From the NCBI RefSeq assembly GCF_021432085.1, contig NZ_CP090366.1, forward strand, positions 1,240,001-1,304,000: 64,000 nt of DNA, given 5' to 3'. Positions 47,572 through 58,968 of the stretch are shown here, one piece after another (position 1 is the first letter of the stretch; each line of letters begins with the position of its first letter). A program made the translations under genes and the position numbers. This DNA comes from Stutzerimonas kunmingensis (GTDB lineage: Bacteria; Pseudomonadota; Gammaproteobacteria; Pseudomonadales; Pseudomonadaceae). Under the pieces are notes generated by a model. It worked only from the letters and a program-made list of their open reading frames with translations. It made no database searches and was not told the DNA's origin.

Positions 47572-48625
47572 GCTGGATCGCTACATCGGAGTCCATGTCT
47601 TTCTCGCGATTCTGACTGTCCTCGGCATCATCGTGGGTCTGGCTCTGCTATTCGCGTTCATCGATGAATTGAGTGATGTAGAAGGCAGCTACGGGCTGGG
47701 CGATGCCCTGCAGTACGTACTGCTGACGTCGCCTCGGCGTCTGTATGAAATGCTGCCTATGGCGGCGCTGATCGGTTGTTTGATCGGTCTTGGCACGCTT
47801 GCCAGCAGCAGCGAGCTGACCATCATGCGCGCGGCTGGTGTCTCGCTGGGGCGCATCGTGGTGGCGGTGATGAAGCCGATGCTGGTGCTGCTCATTGCCG
47901 GCATTCTGATCGGTGAGTACGTTGCGCCAGCGTCCGAGGACATCGCCCAGGCGCGGCGCTCCCTGGCGCAGGGCGCAGGCGAGGCGCAGAGCAGCAAGCG
48001 CGGCCTGTGGCACCGGCAGGAGAACGAGTTTGTGCACGTCAACGCCGTGCAGCCCGGCGGCATGCTGGTGGGGGTGACACGTTATCGCTTCGATGACGAG
48101 CGCCGCTTGCTGTCGTCCAGTTTTGCCCGTCGCGCCAGCTATCAGGCTGATCACTGGCTGCTCGAGAATATCTCGACCACCCATTTTCGCGGCGATCACA
48201 CCGAGGTGGTGCGCACGCCGCAGGAACGCTGGGATGTTCAGCTGACGCCGCAGCTACTCGGGACGGTGGTGATGGAGCCGGAAGCGCTATCAATCACCGG
48301 CTTGTGGCGCTATATCCACTACCTGGGTGAGCAGGGGCTGAACAACGGTCGTTACTGGCTGGCGTTCTGGACCAAGGTGCTGCAGCCGGCCGTCACCGTT
48401 GCGCTGGTGCTGCTGGCGATCTCGTTCATCTTCGGGCCACTGCGCTCGGTCACGCTTGGTCAGCGCATCTTTACCGGCGTAGTGGTCGGCTTCGTGTTCC
48501 GCATTATTCAGGATTTGCTCGGGCCGGCTAGCCAGGTGTTCGGCTTCTCGCCGTTGCTTGCGGTGGTGCTGCCAGCGGGCATCTGTGCACTCATCGGTGC
48601 CTGGTTGCTGCGTCGGGCGGGATGA
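47564..48625 (+). CDS. lptG: LPS export permease LptG
   Basis: 353 residues from GTG. Partner of LptF in LPS extraction. N-terminus KLDRYIGVHVFLAILTVLGII, coupling segment SSELTIMRAAGVSLGRIV, a periplasmic jellyroll (about 130-260) and C-terminal helices ending GICALIGAWLLRR. GGGAGG sits six bases before the GTG at 47564; the alternative in-frame ATG at 47543 lies deeper in lptF. A GC-rich hairpin follows the stop. Confidence 0.95.
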   Translation: MVKLDRYIGVHVFLAILTVLGIIVGLALLFAFIDELSDVEGSYGLGDALQYVLLTSPRRLYEMLPMAALIGCLIGLGTLASSSELTIMRAAGVSLGRIVVAVMKPMLVLLIAGILIGEYVAPASEDIAQARRSLAQGAGEAQSSKRGLWHRQENEFVHVNAVQPGGMLVGVTRYRFDDERRLLSSSFARRASYQADHWLLENISTTHFRGDHTEVVRTPQERWDVQLTPQLLGTVVMEPEALSITGLWRYIHYLGEQGLNNGRYWLAFWTKVLQPAVTVALVLLAISFIFGPLRSVTLGQRIFTGVVVGFVFRIIQDLLGPASQVFGFSPLLAVVLPAGICALIGAWLLRRAG

Positions 48626-48630
48626 CGGGT

Positions 48631-48654
48631 GCCTCCGGCGCGAACCGCCGGAGG
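48631..48654. other. GCCTCCGGC/GCCGGAGGC hairpin after lptG
   Basis: A perfect 9-bp stem with a 6-nt loop, six bases after the lptG stop. No T-run follows on either strand, so it may be an mRNA-stabilising element rather than a terminator. Confidence 0.55.
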
Positions 48655-48703
48655 CGCTGTCGACAAGGTTTGGGTCAGTGTTGGCTCGGTGCGCAGAGCA
48701 AAG

Positions 48704-49201
48704 TCACTTCTTGTGAATGTTCTTCGGTAGCTGAACGGCCTGGCTCTCCGAGTACATGTCGTGCCAAGTGCGGTTCTGTTTGTCGAGCAGCATCCACCAA
48801 TAACCCATGCCCAGGCACAGCAGCGAAACCAGTGCGATCAGAAAACGCAGAAGCGCCTGCCAAAGATCGATGGCGGTTCCGTCTGCATTCTGGATCCGGA
48901 TGCCCCAGACCTGCATGCCCAGCGTTTGGCCGCTGTGGGTCCAAAACTTGGCGAAAAAGCCGAACAGGCTGAACAGCAGCAGAGTCGAGAGCAGGGGGTC
49001 GATGTCCAGGCGGCCGGCATCCGCGAGCTGCTGCAGTTGTTCACTGCCGTAGAGCAGGCGCAGCAGCACTTGCTGATAGAGCAGTGTCACTACCATCATC
49101 AAGGCGATGCACAGCAGGCTGTCATAAAACATTGCAGCAAGCCGGCGTACCAGGCCGGCGGCGGGAAACTGGCCCTGCGGGCTGAGCAGGTGTCTGCGCA
49201 T
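48704..49201 (-). CDS. RDD-family membrane protein
   Basis: 165 residues. The RDD motif region is LVRRLAAMFYDSLLCIALM (Arg and Asp of the family near residues 17-30), followed by three hydrophobic stretches and GMQVWGIRIQNADGTAIDLWQALLRFL, then the C-terminal RTWHDMYSESQAVQLPK, which carries the usual H-D motif of the family. Function unknown; some RDD proteins are ion carriers. The N-terminus is longer than most, MRRHLLSPQGQFPAAG. It is convergent with lptG. Confidence 0.88.
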   Translation of the reverse strand: MRRHLLSPQGQFPAAGLVRRLAAMFYDSLLCIALMMVVTLLYQQVLLRLLYGSEQLQQLADAGRLDIDPLLSTLLLFSLFGFFAKFWTHSGQTLGMQVWGIRIQNADGTAIDLWQALLRFLIALVSLLCLGMGYWWMLLDKQNRTWHDMYSESQAVQLPKNIHKK

Positions 49202-49253
49202 TGGGTGTCTCGATCAAAGAGGTGGGCGGCGCATTCTACGGAATTGCGCGCAT

Positions 49254-49287
49254 AAAAAAGCCCCTGATGTTGCCATCAGGGGCTTTT
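49254..49287 (-). terminator. Intrinsic terminator of the cold-shock gene
   Basis: AAAAAAGCCCCTGATG/CATCAGGGGCTTTT, a near-perfect stem with A and T tails, ten bases after the csp stop. It can work in both directions. Confidence 0.9.
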
Positions 49288-49296
49288 CGGAGAGGC

Positions 49297-49509
49297 TTAG
49301 CCCAGGATCTGAACCTGGTCTGCCTGCATGCCCTTTTGACCTTGCACTGCGACGAAACTGACTTTCTGCCCTTCTTTCAGGCTCTTGAAGCCGTTGCCTT
49401 CGATCGCGCGGAAGTGCACGAACAGATCCGGACCGCTCTCGGGAGTGATGAAACCAAAACCTTTCTCGTCGTTAAACCACTTGACGGTACCGTTCTGACG
49501 ATTCGACAT
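49297..49509 (-). CDS. Cold-shock protein (CspA family)
   Basis: 70 residues. A single cold-shock OB-fold domain with RNP1 KGFGFITP and RNP2 LFVHF; it begins with [15 protein letters not shown]. Binds single-stranded RNA and DNA and melts secondary structure. The 3' end has its own terminator. The 5' untranslated stretch to the right is long (several hundred bases without a gene), as in other csp genes. Whether it is cold-induced or constitutive cannot be told from the sequence. Confidence 0.95.
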   Translation of the reverse strand: MSNRQNGTVKWFNDEKGFGFITPESGPDLFVHFRAIEGNGFKSLKEGQKVSFVAVQGQKGMQADQVQILG

Positions 49510-50004
49510 GTCTTTGTATCCTTGAAACTCAAAAGTAGAATTGCCCCTGCAGAGCAGGAAGCTGGAACTGGTTGCAAGGAGTAAGAGAGTCGAGCGGAGT
49601 AGCGGATCTGAAGATCTACTGCACCAGGTCACGAATCAACAGCGACCCATGCAAACACAGTGGGCACACTCTACGATAACTCGCCAGGGAATGCCAACCC
49701 CTCGGAGCCATAGAATTTGCCTGTCCAGGCGGCGCCATTTGGCGCTTTTTGACGTGGCTTTGACTCGCCTTATTCGCTGTTGCGAGAGAGGCAGTGCCAC
49801 GAGTCGACTGCATCGATATCGAGTGTCAGTCTGAGGGAAAGCGATGTAGCTGACGTTGCTTGCCGTGCTGCCGATCCAGATTGTCCGGATGCTTGCATGC
49901 GGCCTGATGCGCTTTGAAGCTTCGCTACGGCGTTAGACTTGCATGCGATCCGGTTACCCGTTTCGCTAAGCATGCAGCTTGGCTGCGTTGTAGCGATTCA
50001 CTGA
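49510..50004. other. Long gene-free region between csp and tRNA-Leu
   Basis: About 495 bases without a supported gene. The left part should hold the csp promoter and 5' leader (minus strand). The right part is AT-variable with several GCATGC palindromes (about 49894-49975) but no structure I can name. Small frames here look random. Confidence 0.5.
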
Positions 50005-50091
50005 TGGTGCCTCGAGAGAGACTCGAACTCTCACGTTGTTACCAACGGCGGATTTTGAATCCGCTGCGTCTACCGATTCCGCCATCGAGGC
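50005..50091 (-). tRNA. tRNA-Leu (anticodon CAA)
   Basis: 87 nt including an encoded CCA. Read on the minus strand: acceptor GCCTCGA pairs with TCGAGGC, the D-arm is GCGGAATCGGTAGACGC, the anticodon loop is TTCAAAA with anticodon CAA, a long variable arm (class II) follows, and the T-arm is GAGAGTTCGAGTCTCTC. All tRNA-Leu features are present and the reading is unambiguous. Confidence 0.95.
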
Positions 50092-50204
50092 ACAGTGGGC
50101 GCGCAGTATAGGGATGCGCGACGGGGTGGTCAATCGCTTGGCGTGGTCAGGTCGACGTGTTTCGGATAAGATTTGCGCCCTTTCCGCGTCCCGACCTCCG
50201 ATCC

Positions 50205-52384
<2,180 letters not shown>

Positions 52385-52426
52385 CGTGCCAGAACAAAAC
52401 AATCCTTTCTGCAACAGGAGTGCTAC

Positions 52427-52756
52427 ATGAGCTTTCTGATTCCCGCCGCCTATGCCCAGGAGGCTGCTGCTGGTCCTGCTGGTACTGGTTTCGAGTGGGT
52501 TTTTCTGGTCGGTTTTCTGGTCATCTTCTACCTGATGATCTGGCGCCCCCAGTCCAAGCGTGCCAAGGAACACAAGAACCTGATCGCCGGCCTGCAGAAG
52601 GGCGACGAAGTGGTCACTTCCGGCGGTATCGCTGGCAAGGTCACTAAGGTCGCCGATGACTTCGTGGTGATCGAGGTGTCTGACAACGTTGAGCTGAAGT
52701 TCCAGAAAGTGGCGATCGCCGCAACGTTGCCCAAGGGCACACTGAAAGCCATCTGA
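52427..52756 (+). CDS. yajC: Preprotein translocase subunit YajC
   Basis: 109 residues. One membrane helix near the N-terminus (WVFLVGFLVIFYLMIWRPQSKR) followed by a soluble beta domain (GDEVVTSGGIAGKVTKV). Accessory to SecDF. AGGAG precedes the ATG. Located between tgt and secD as in most proteobacteria. Confidence 0.96.
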   Translation: MSFLIPAAYAQEAAAGPAGTGFEWVFLVGFLVIFYLMIWRPQSKRAKEHKNLIAGLQKGDEVVTSGGIAGKVTKVADDFVVIEVSDNVELKFQKVAIAATLPKGTLKAI

Positions 52757-52820
52757 GCTGACTTCATTCAATATCGACGGGGCGCGCAAGGCGCCCCGCG
52801 TTCATTAAACGGGCTGCGTC

Positions 52821-54689
52821 ATGCTCAATAGATTCCCTCTCTGGAAATACCTGCTGATTCTGGCAGTGCTCGCGATCGCCTTTATTTACTCTGCTCCCAA
52901 CCTCTATCCGGATGACCCGGCGATTCAGGTTACCGGTGCCAGCACATCGCAGGAGATCGGCGAGGCAGACCTCGAGCGCATCAGCAAAGCACTCGTGGAT
53001 GGTGGTATCGCGGTCAAGTCTGCGTCCCTGGACGAGCAGGGCCGAGGTGGCCTTGTGCGTCTCGAGCGTCAGGATGATCAGTTGCCGGCAAAAGATATCG
53101 TGCGCCGAGCGCTCGGCGACGCCTACGTAGTTGCGCTCAATCTGGCGCCTACGACTCCCGACTGGTTGCGCAATCTTGGCGCAAGCCCGATGAAGCTTGG
53201 TCTGGATCTCTCCGGTGGTGTGCACTTCCTCCTGGAAGTGGACATGGACAAGGCAATTGAAACGCGCCTGAACGTCTCCGAGGGTGAGGTCAAGAGTCTG
53301 CTGCGCAAGGAGCGTGTGCGATACCGCAGTCTGCCGAATCTGAAGGATTCGGTGCAGTTGGGCTTTGCCGATGAGGCTACCTTGGATGCCGCCCAATCGC
53401 TCATCCGCAAGGAATTTACCGACTTCGAGCTGACGTCCGCAGAGCGCAACGGCCAGTACGTGCTGCGTCTGACGCTGACCGAAGCCAAGCTGGCGGAAAT
53501 TCGCGAGTACTCGATCAAGCAGAACCTGACCACGGTGCGTAATCGCGTCAACGAACTCGGCGTGGCTGAGCCGTTGGTTCAGCGTCAAGGTGCCAATCGG
53601 ATCGTCGTCGAGCTGCCGGGGGTGCAGGATACGGCCGAGGCCAAACGTATCCTCGGCAAGACGGCGAACCTTGAGTTCCGCCTGGCTGCCGATTCAGATG
53701 CATCGCGTGCTTCCACCGAAACCTTCGAGTTCCGCGAAGAGGGCCGCCCGCCGGTTCAGCTTGAACGCACACTGATCATTACAGGTGATCAGGTGACCGA
53801 CGCCCAGGCCAGCTACGACGAGAATGGCCGTCCGCAGGTGAATATCCGGCTCGATGGCCACGGCGGCGATCTGATGAATCGCGCCACGCGCAACAATGTA
53901 GGGCGCAGCATGGCCGTGATCTTCATCGAGCAGCGGCCGATGACTCGCTATGTGCGGCAGACGGTTGATGGTGTTGAGCAGGAAGTGCGCGTCGAGACCT
54001 TCCAGGAAGAAAAGACGATCATCAGCCTTGCAACTATCCAGTCGCCACTCGGCAGCCAGTTCCGCATCACCGGCCTCGATGGCCAGGGCGAGTCGTCAGA
54101 GCTGGCGTTGCTGCTGCGTGCCGGTGGTCTGGCGGCGCCGATGTACTTCGCAGAAGAGCGCACCATCGGCCCGAGCCTGGGCGCGGAGAACATCAAGCTG
54201 GGCGTCCAGGCAGCCATGTGGGGCTTCCTCTTCGTCGCCATCTTCATGGTGCTGATCTACAAGTTCTTCGGTGTGTTGGCGACCATTGCGCTGCTGTTCA
54301 ATATGGTCGTGCTGACAGCCCTGATGTCGATGCTCAATGCCACGCTGACCCTTCCGGGTATTGCCGGTATCGTGTTGACCATGGGTATGGCGGTGGATGC
54401 CAACGTGCTGATCTTCTCGCGAATCCGCGAGGAGATCGCCAATGGCATGTCGATCCAGCGCGCCATCCATGAAGGCTTCGATCGGGCCTTCTCGGCGATC
54501 GTCGACGGTAACCTGACCACTCTGCTGGTCGGCGGCATCCTGTTCGCCATGGGGACCGGCCCGATCAAGGGCTTCGCGGTTACCCTTTCGATCGGCATCC
54601 TGACGTCGATGTTTACCGCAATCATCGTGACGCGCGCCATGGTCAACCTGATCTACGGTGGCCGCGATCTCAAGAAGCTGTGGATTTAA
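52821..54689 (+). CDS. secD: Protein translocase subunit SecD
   Basis: 622 residues. With SecF it uses the proton gradient to finish protein translocation. N-terminal helix (FPLWKYLLILAVLAIAFIYSAPNLYPD), first periplasmic domain with GLDLSGGVHFLLEVDM, then the P1/P4 region, and the membrane block with AAMWGFLFVAIFMVLIYKFFG, GIAGIVLTMGMAVDANVLIFSRIREEI and ILFAMGTGPIKGFAVTLSIGI. The order and length are those of SecD in pseudomonads. secF starts 12 bases later. Confidence 0.97.
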   Translation: MLNRFPLWKYLLILAVLAIAFIYSAPNLYPDDPAIQVTGASTSQEIGEADLERISKALVDGGIAVKSASLDEQGRGGLVRLERQDDQLPAKDIVRRALGDAYVVALNLAPTTPDWLRNLGASPMKLGLDLSGGVHFLLEVDMDKAIETRLNVSEGEVKSLLRKERVRYRSLPNLKDSVQLGFADEATLDAAQSLIRKEFTDFELTSAERNGQYVLRLTLTEAKLAEIREYSIKQNLTTVRNRVNELGVAEPLVQRQGANRIVVELPGVQDTAEAKRILGKTANLEFRLAADSDASRASTETFEFREEGRPPVQLERTLIITGDQVTDAQASYDENGRPQVNIRLDGHGGDLMNRATRNNVGRSMAVIFIEQRPMTRYVRQTVDGVEQEVRVETFQEEKTIISLATIQSPLGSQFRITGLDGQGESSELALLLRAGGLAAPMYFAEERTIGPSLGAENIKLGVQAAMWGFLFVAIFMVLIYKFFGVLATIALLFNMVVLTALMSMLNATLTLPGIAGIVLTMGMAVDANVLIFSRIREEIANGMSIQRAIHEGFDRAFSAIVDGNLTTLLVGGILFAMGTGPIKGFAVTLSIGILTSMFTAIIVTRAMVNLIYGGRDLKKLWI

Positions 54690-54701
54690 GGGGCTAGCAC
54701 G

Positions 54702-55613
54702 ATGAAACGCGTAATCAATTTCATGGGTGTCCGCCATGTGGCCTTCGCCCTGACCGTGGTGCTGACCGTTGCGTCACTGGCGAGCCTGGTGGTCAAGGGG
54801 CTCAACTTCGGGTTGGACTTTACTGGCGGTACACTGATCGAGCTCGGCTATGAGCGCCCGGTTGAACTCGAGCAGGTGCGTGGGCAGCTGGTGCAATCCG
54901 GTTTTGGCGACGCTGTAGTGCAGAGCTTCGGTGCGACTACTGACGTGCTGGTGCGCATGCCGGGCGACGATCCTCAGCTGGGAGAGCGCATCGCTGATGC
55001 ATTGCGCGGCGCTGACAGTGCCAACTCGGTGAGCGTCAAGCGAGTCGAGTTCGTCGGGCCTGCGGTGGGTGAGGAGCTGCGCGACCAGGGTGGCCTGGGC
55101 ATGCTGCTCGCGCTGGGTGGTATTCTGGTCTACGTGGCCTTTCGCTTTCAGTGGAAGTTCGGTCTCGGTGCCGTGCTGTCGCTGTTCCACGATGTGATCG
55201 TCGTTCTCGGGGTGTTCTCCTTTTTCCAGATATCGTTCGATCTCACTGTGCTGGCCGCTGTGCTGGCGGTTATCGGCTATTCGCTGAACGACACAATCGT
55301 CATCTTTGACCGGATCCGCGAAAACTTCCGCATGCTGCGCAAGGCGGAGCTGCTGGAAAATATCAATATCTCCACGACGCAAACCTTGCTGCGCACCATG
55401 GCAACTTCGGTATCCACGTTGCTGGCTGTCGGTGCGCTCATGGTCTTTGGTGGCGAGAATCTGTGGGGCTTCTCGTTGGCGCTGTTGATCGGCGTTGGAG
55501 CAGGCACGTACTCGTCGATCTATGTCGCTGGCATGCTGCTCGTCTGGCTGAAGCTCACCCGTGACGACCTGATTCCACCAGTGGTGGAAGAGGAAGCGGA
55601 CGAGCGCCCCTGA
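54702..55613 (+). CDS. secF: Protein translocase subunit SecF
   Basis: 303 residues. SecF partner of SecD. It has the periplasmic loop with LNFGLDFTGGTLIELGYERP and the transmembrane motif AVLAVIGYSLNDTIVIFDRIRENF. It ends about 75 bases before the glycine-zipper gene; a 10-bp hairpin, TTCCGCAGCC/GGCTGCGGAA (55626-55658), lies in that gap and may terminate the operon. Confidence 0.97.
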   Translation: MKRVINFMGVRHVAFALTVVLTVASLASLVVKGLNFGLDFTGGTLIELGYERPVELEQVRGQLVQSGFGDAVVQSFGATTDVLVRMPGDDPQLGERIADALRGADSANSVSVKRVEFVGPAVGEELRDQGGLGMLLALGGILVYVAFRFQWKFGLGAVLSLFHDVIVVLGVFSFFQISFDLTVLAAVLAVIGYSLNDTIVIFDRIRENFRMLRKAELLENINISTTQTLLRTMATSVSTLLAVGALMVFGGENLWGFSLALLIGVGAGTYSSIYVAGMLLVWLKLTRDDLIPPVVEEEADERP

Positions 55614-55689
55614 TCTTCTTCGAACTTCCGCAGCCTAGAGGAGTCCAAGGCTGCGGAACGGGCGCAGCCCGAAGGAAGAGGAAGTCATA

Positions 55690-56223
55690 GTGAACAAGTC
55701 CATGTTGGTCGGTACGGCGCTCGGAGTGGTGGTCGCCACGGCTGGCGGCGCTTTCGCTACTTATAGTCTGGTTGATCGCGGGCCGAAATTCGCCGATGTG
55801 CTGGCGGTGGAGCCGATCAAGGAAACCATTCGGACTCCGCGAGAGGTTTGCAAGGATGTCGCGGTGACTCGGCAGAAACCAGTGCAGGATCAGCATCGCA
55901 TCGCAGGTACAGCAGTGGGTGCGGTGGTTGGTGGCCTGCTCGGCAATCAGGTTGGTGGCGGTACCGGCAAGAAAATTGCGACGGTCGCCGGTGCGGTCGG
56001 TGGCGGTTATGCAGGCAATCAGGTGCAGGGCCGCATGCAGGCCAGCAGCACCTATACCACTACCGAAACACGTTGCAGCACGGTAACCGATTCGCACGAC
56101 AAGATCGTCGGCTACGACGTGAAGTACGACCTCGCCGGCAAGGTGGGTCGCGTACGCATGGATCGCGATCCGGGTAGCCAGATCCCGGTGCAGGATGGAC
56201 AGTTGTCGCTATCGCAGCAGTGA
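55690..56223 (+). CDS. Glycine-zipper 2TM-domain protein (outer-membrane/periplasmic)
   Basis: 177 residues from GTG, with a membrane-type N-terminal segment (MLVGTALGVVVATAGGAFATYSL). The central segment GTAVGAVVGGLLGNQVGGGTGKKIATVAGAVGGGYAGNQVQGR is a glycine zipper typical of the Rick_17kDa_Anti/SlyB-like family, shown in parts GTAVGAVVGGLLGNQVGG and GAVGGGYAGNQVQG. A GGAAG sequence sits before the GTG. The C-terminal part (TRCSTVTDSHDKIVGYDVKYDL) is soluble. Function unknown; the family often influences envelope stability. There is no lipobox. Confidence 0.78.
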   Translation: MNKSMLVGTALGVVVATAGGAFATYSLVDRGPKFADVLAVEPIKETIRTPREVCKDVAVTRQKPVQDQHRIAGTAVGAVVGGLLGNQVGGGTGKKIATVAGAVGGGYAGNQVQGRMQASSTYTTTETRCSTVTDSHDKIVGYDVKYDLAGKVGRVRMDRDPGSQIPVQDGQLSLSQQ

Positions 56224-56243
56224 GTTGAGCGATTGTGCAGCAA

Positions 56244-56274
56244 CAAAAAAACGCCCCGTTGGGGCGTTTTTTTA
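56244..56274. terminator. Bidirectional terminator between the glycine-zipper gene and suhB
   Basis: AAAAAAACGCCCC/GGGGCGTTTTTTT, with a 2-nt loop, between convergent genes. Confidence 0.92.
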
Positions 56275-56288
56275 TGCCGCTATCGTTC

Positions 56289-57104
56289 TCAGCGCTTGAG
56301 AGAAGGTGTCAGGTGCGGCTGGATAGTGGTCAGTACCGCCTTGAAGCATTTGGTGTTGCCGGCAACGATCTGGCCCTTCTCAAGGAAGTCATGGCCGCCG
56401 CTGAAATCGCTCACCAAGCCGCCGGCTTCCTGGATCAGCAGTGCGCCTGCCGCCATGTCCCATTCGGAAAGGCCAAACTCCCAGAACGCATCGAAGCGGC
56501 CTGCAGCGACATAAGCCAGGTCGAGGCTTGCGGCGCCGGCACGACGTAGGCCGGAGGTCTGGCCGACCAGGCTGCGGAACATCTTCAAGTAGCTGTCCAG
56601 GTTGTCCATCTGGCCATCCTTGAACGGAAAGCCGGTGCCGAGCAGTGCGCCGTCCAGGCTCTTGCGTGCGCTAACGCGCAGGCGGCGGCCGTTCAGGGCG
56701 GCGCCGCGGCCGCGGCTGGCGGTGAATTCTTCCTGGCGTACCGGGTCCAGCACGACCGCGTGTTCCAGGCGCCCGCGGTACTTGCAGGCGATGCTGACGG
56801 CGTAGTGAGGAATGCCGCGGACAAAATTGGTGGTTCCATCCAGCGGGTCGATGATCCACAGGTAATCGGCGCCGTCCCCGCTGCCTTCGAGCAGTCCGCC
56901 TTCCTCGCCCAGGATGCCGTGATTCGGGTAGGCCTTGCGCAGCGCATTGACGATGCTCTGCTCTGCGGCCTTGTCGATTTCGGTGACGTAATCCTTCGCT
57001 TCTTTCTCGTTGACCGAGATTGCATCCAGGCGATCGGTGGAACGGACAATCAGTTCGCCGGCGCTGCGGGCGGCGCGCAGCGCGATATTCAGCATGGGCT
57101 GCAT
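56289..57104 (-). CDS. suhB: Inositol-1-monophosphatase SuhB (rRNA transcription factor)
   Basis: 271 residues. Metal-dependent phosphatase of the IMPase family, with motif I LWIIDPLDGTTNFVRGIPHY, GEEGG upstream of it, and motif II SEWDMAAGALLIQEAGG. In E. coli, SuhB also joins the rRNA antitermination complex (established). Starts at 57104 and is divergent from trmJ. Confidence 0.95.
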   Translation of the reverse strand: MQPMLNIALRAARSAGELIVRSTDRLDAISVNEKEAKDYVTEIDKAAEQSIVNALRKAYPNHGILGEEGGLLEGSGDGADYLWIIDPLDGTTNFVRGIPHYAVSIACKYRGRLEHAVVLDPVRQEEFTASRGRGAALNGRRLRVSARKSLDGALLGTGFPFKDGQMDNLDSYLKMFRSLVGQTSGLRRAGAASLDLAYVAAGRFDAFWEFGLSEWDMAAGALLIQEAGGLVSDFSGGHDFLEKGQIVAGNTKCFKAVLTTIQPHLTPSLKR

Positions 57105-57258
57105 GGATCAATTACCTGGTCGTTAAAGAAAGCGCGAAATTCTATCAGGAAAGCGCCGGCGCATGTAGCGTCACGGTGGTGGTTGCAGGGGGCGGCAGAT
57201 GGCGGATCGGGAGCCGCTTCCTGTAAGCTTTCTGCTCGCTTTCAAGCAGAGAATTATT

Positions 57259-58035
57259 GTGTCGCTGCAGAACATTCGTGTCGTGCTGGTCAATACCAGT
57301 CATGCCGGCAACATCGGTGGTGCGGCTCGCGCCATGAAGAACATGGGGCTTTCGCGCCTGGTCTTGGTCGATCCCGAGGATTTCCCGAGTCCCAACGCCG
57401 TGGCCAGAGCGTCCGGTGCAACCGACATTCTCGATAGTGCACGGGTCGTTGCAACGCTGGAAGAGGCGCTGGCTGGTTGCAGTCTGGTGCTCGGAACCAG
57501 CGCTCGTGATCGGCGCATTCCCTGGCCGTTGCTCGATCCTCGGGAGTGCGCGTCGGTTTCCGTGGAGCAGTCTGCAGGGGGCGGCGAAGTCGCATTGGTA
57601 TTCGGTCGCGAGTACGCGGGGCTGACCAATGAGGAGTTGCAGCGCTGTCAGTACCACGTCCATATCCCGTCTGACCCACAGTTCAGTTCATTGAATCTCG
57701 CTGCGGCCGTGCAGGTGCTTACCTACGAGGTGCGCATGGCCTGGTTGGCTGCCGAGGGGCGGCCAACCAAGGTCGAAAAACTGGAAACCACGGCGATGCT
57801 GGATGCCCAGCCCGTGACTGTCGACGAGCTGGAGAATTACTTCGGTCATCTTGAGCAGGCTCTGGTGGATATCGGCTTTCTCGATCCGGCCAAGCCCAGG
57901 CATCTGATGCCCCGATTGCGTCGGCTCTACGGGCGCAGCGGTATCAGCAAGCTGGAAATGAATATCCTGCGCGGTATTCTCACCGAGACACAAAAGGCTG
58001 CCCGCGGCGAGCCTCACAAGCGGAGAAGTGATTGA
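57259..58035 (+). CDS. trmJ: tRNA (cytidine(32)/uridine(32)-2'-O)-methyltransferase TrmJ
   Basis: 258 residues from GTG. SPOUT methylase acting on position 32 of t[43 protein letters not shown] is the N-terminal block, [16 protein letters not shown] the SAM-knot region and [21 protein letters not shown] closes the domain. The longer frame start at 57199 lacks family residues. It overlaps cysE by one base and is divergent from suhB. Confidence 0.95.
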   Translation: MSLQNIRVVLVNTSHAGNIGGAARAMKNMGLSRLVLVDPEDFPSPNAVARASGATDILDSARVVATLEEALAGCSLVLGTSARDRRIPWPLLDPRECASVSVEQSAGGGEVALVFGREYAGLTNEELQRCQYHVHIPSDPQFSSLNLAAAVQVLTYEVRMAWLAAEGRPTKVEKLETTAMLDAQPVTVDELENYFGHLEQALVDIGFLDPAKPRHLMPRLRRLYGRSGISKLEMNILRGILTETQKAARGEPHKRRSD

Positions 58036-58811
58036 TGTTCGAACGCATGCGCGAAGACATTCAAAGCGTTTTCCATCGCGATCCGGCGGCACGCAATGCG
58101 TTCGAAGTTCTGACCTGTTATCCGGGGCTGCACGCCATCTGGATTCATCGCCTGTCCCATTGGCTGTGGGTGCATGAATTCAAGTGGCTTGCGCGGATGT
58201 CCTCGAATCTGGGGCGCTGGCTGACCGGGGTCGAGATCCATCCGGGCGCCAGGATTGGCCGGCGATTCTTTATTGATCACGGGATGGGCATCGTCATTGG
58301 CGAGACCGCGGAAATTGGCGATGACGTGACGCTCTATCACGGCGTGACACTCGGTGGCACCAGCTGGAATAAGGGCAAGCGCCATCCGACGCTTGAAGGC
58401 GGTGTAATCGTGGGGGCGGGCGCGAAGATCCTCGGGCCGTTCACCGTCGGCGCGGGCGCGAAGATCGGCTCCAATGCGGTGGTTACCCGTGAAGTGCCGC
58501 CGGGAGCGACGGCGGTTGGGATTCCGGGGCGGGTGATCGTCAAATCCAGCGATGAGCAGGAAGCCAAGCGCAAGGCCATTGCCGAGAAGATCGGATTCGA
58601 CGCCTATGGCGTCAGCGAGGATATGCCCGATCCCGTCGCGCGAGCCATTGGGCAGTTGCTGGATCATGTTCAGGCCGTAGAGGAGCGCTTGGAGGGCATG
58701 TGTGGCGCGCTCAAGGCGCTGGGCAGCGATTATTGCGCCAAGGACCTTCCGGAGCTGCGAGAAGAAGACTTCGTTGAAGTGAAGTCCGACGCTGGCGATG
58801 CCCGCACCTGA
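58035..58811 (+). CDS. cysE: Serine O-acetyltransferase CysE
   Basis: 258 residues. Acetylates L-serine for cysteine synthesis. The N-terminal helical region is followed by the left-handed beta-helix of hexapeptide repeats ([38 protein letters not shown], then [28 protein letters not shown]; shown in parts). The active-site region is IDHGMG and the [13 protein letters not shown] segment. It sits just before iscR, tying cysteine supply to Fe-S assembly by position. Confidence 0.96.
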   Translation: MFERMREDIQSVFHRDPAARNAFEVLTCYPGLHAIWIHRLSHWLWVHEFKWLARMSSNLGRWLTGVEIHPGARIGRRFFIDHGMGIVIGETAEIGDDVTLYHGVTLGGTSWNKGKRHPTLEGGVIVGAGAKILGPFTVGAGAKIGSNAVVTREVPPGATAVGIPGRVIVKSSDEQEAKRKAIAEKIGFDAYGVSEDMPDPVARAIGQLLDHVQAVEERLEGMCGALKALGSDYCAKDLPELREEDFVEVKSDAGDART

Positions 58812-58879
58812 AGTGCGCGGGCTGGCAGCAGCTGGTATCATGCCGGCCCGCTGCCTCCGGCCGGGCGTGGTCCAGACTA

Positions 58880-58904
58880 AAGACCTACTGAATTAATAGG
58901 TCTT
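58880..58904. promoter_or_regulatory. AAGACCTA/TAGGTCTT inverted repeat before iscR
   Basis: A perfect 8+8 inverted repeat with a 9-nt centre, immediately upstream of the IscR-box-like sequence and -35 element of iscR. It may bind a second regulator or be a terminator-like hairpin for cysE; no T-run. Confidence 0.5.
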
Positions 58905-58937
58905 ATAGTTGACTCAAATACTCGGGAATTGCATAAT
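58905..58937 (+). promoter_or_regulatory. iscR promoter with type-1 IscR box
   Basis: TATAGTTGACTCAAATACTC resembles the type-1 IscR site (ATAnnYGACT...AGTCRRnTAT-like), and the same bases give a -35 TTGACT (58910-58915), then 16 bases, then CATAAT (58932-58937) as -10. Holo-IscR should repress here when Fe-S supply is adequate. Confidence 0.65.
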
Positions 58938-58968
58938 TGCGCCAAACCGTAATGCTTGGTGCAGACCG

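Noticed and set aside
50005..50091. tRNA-Leu as an integration site for a genomic island
   Set aside because: No integrase, no direct repeat of the tRNA 3' end and only core genes on both sides.
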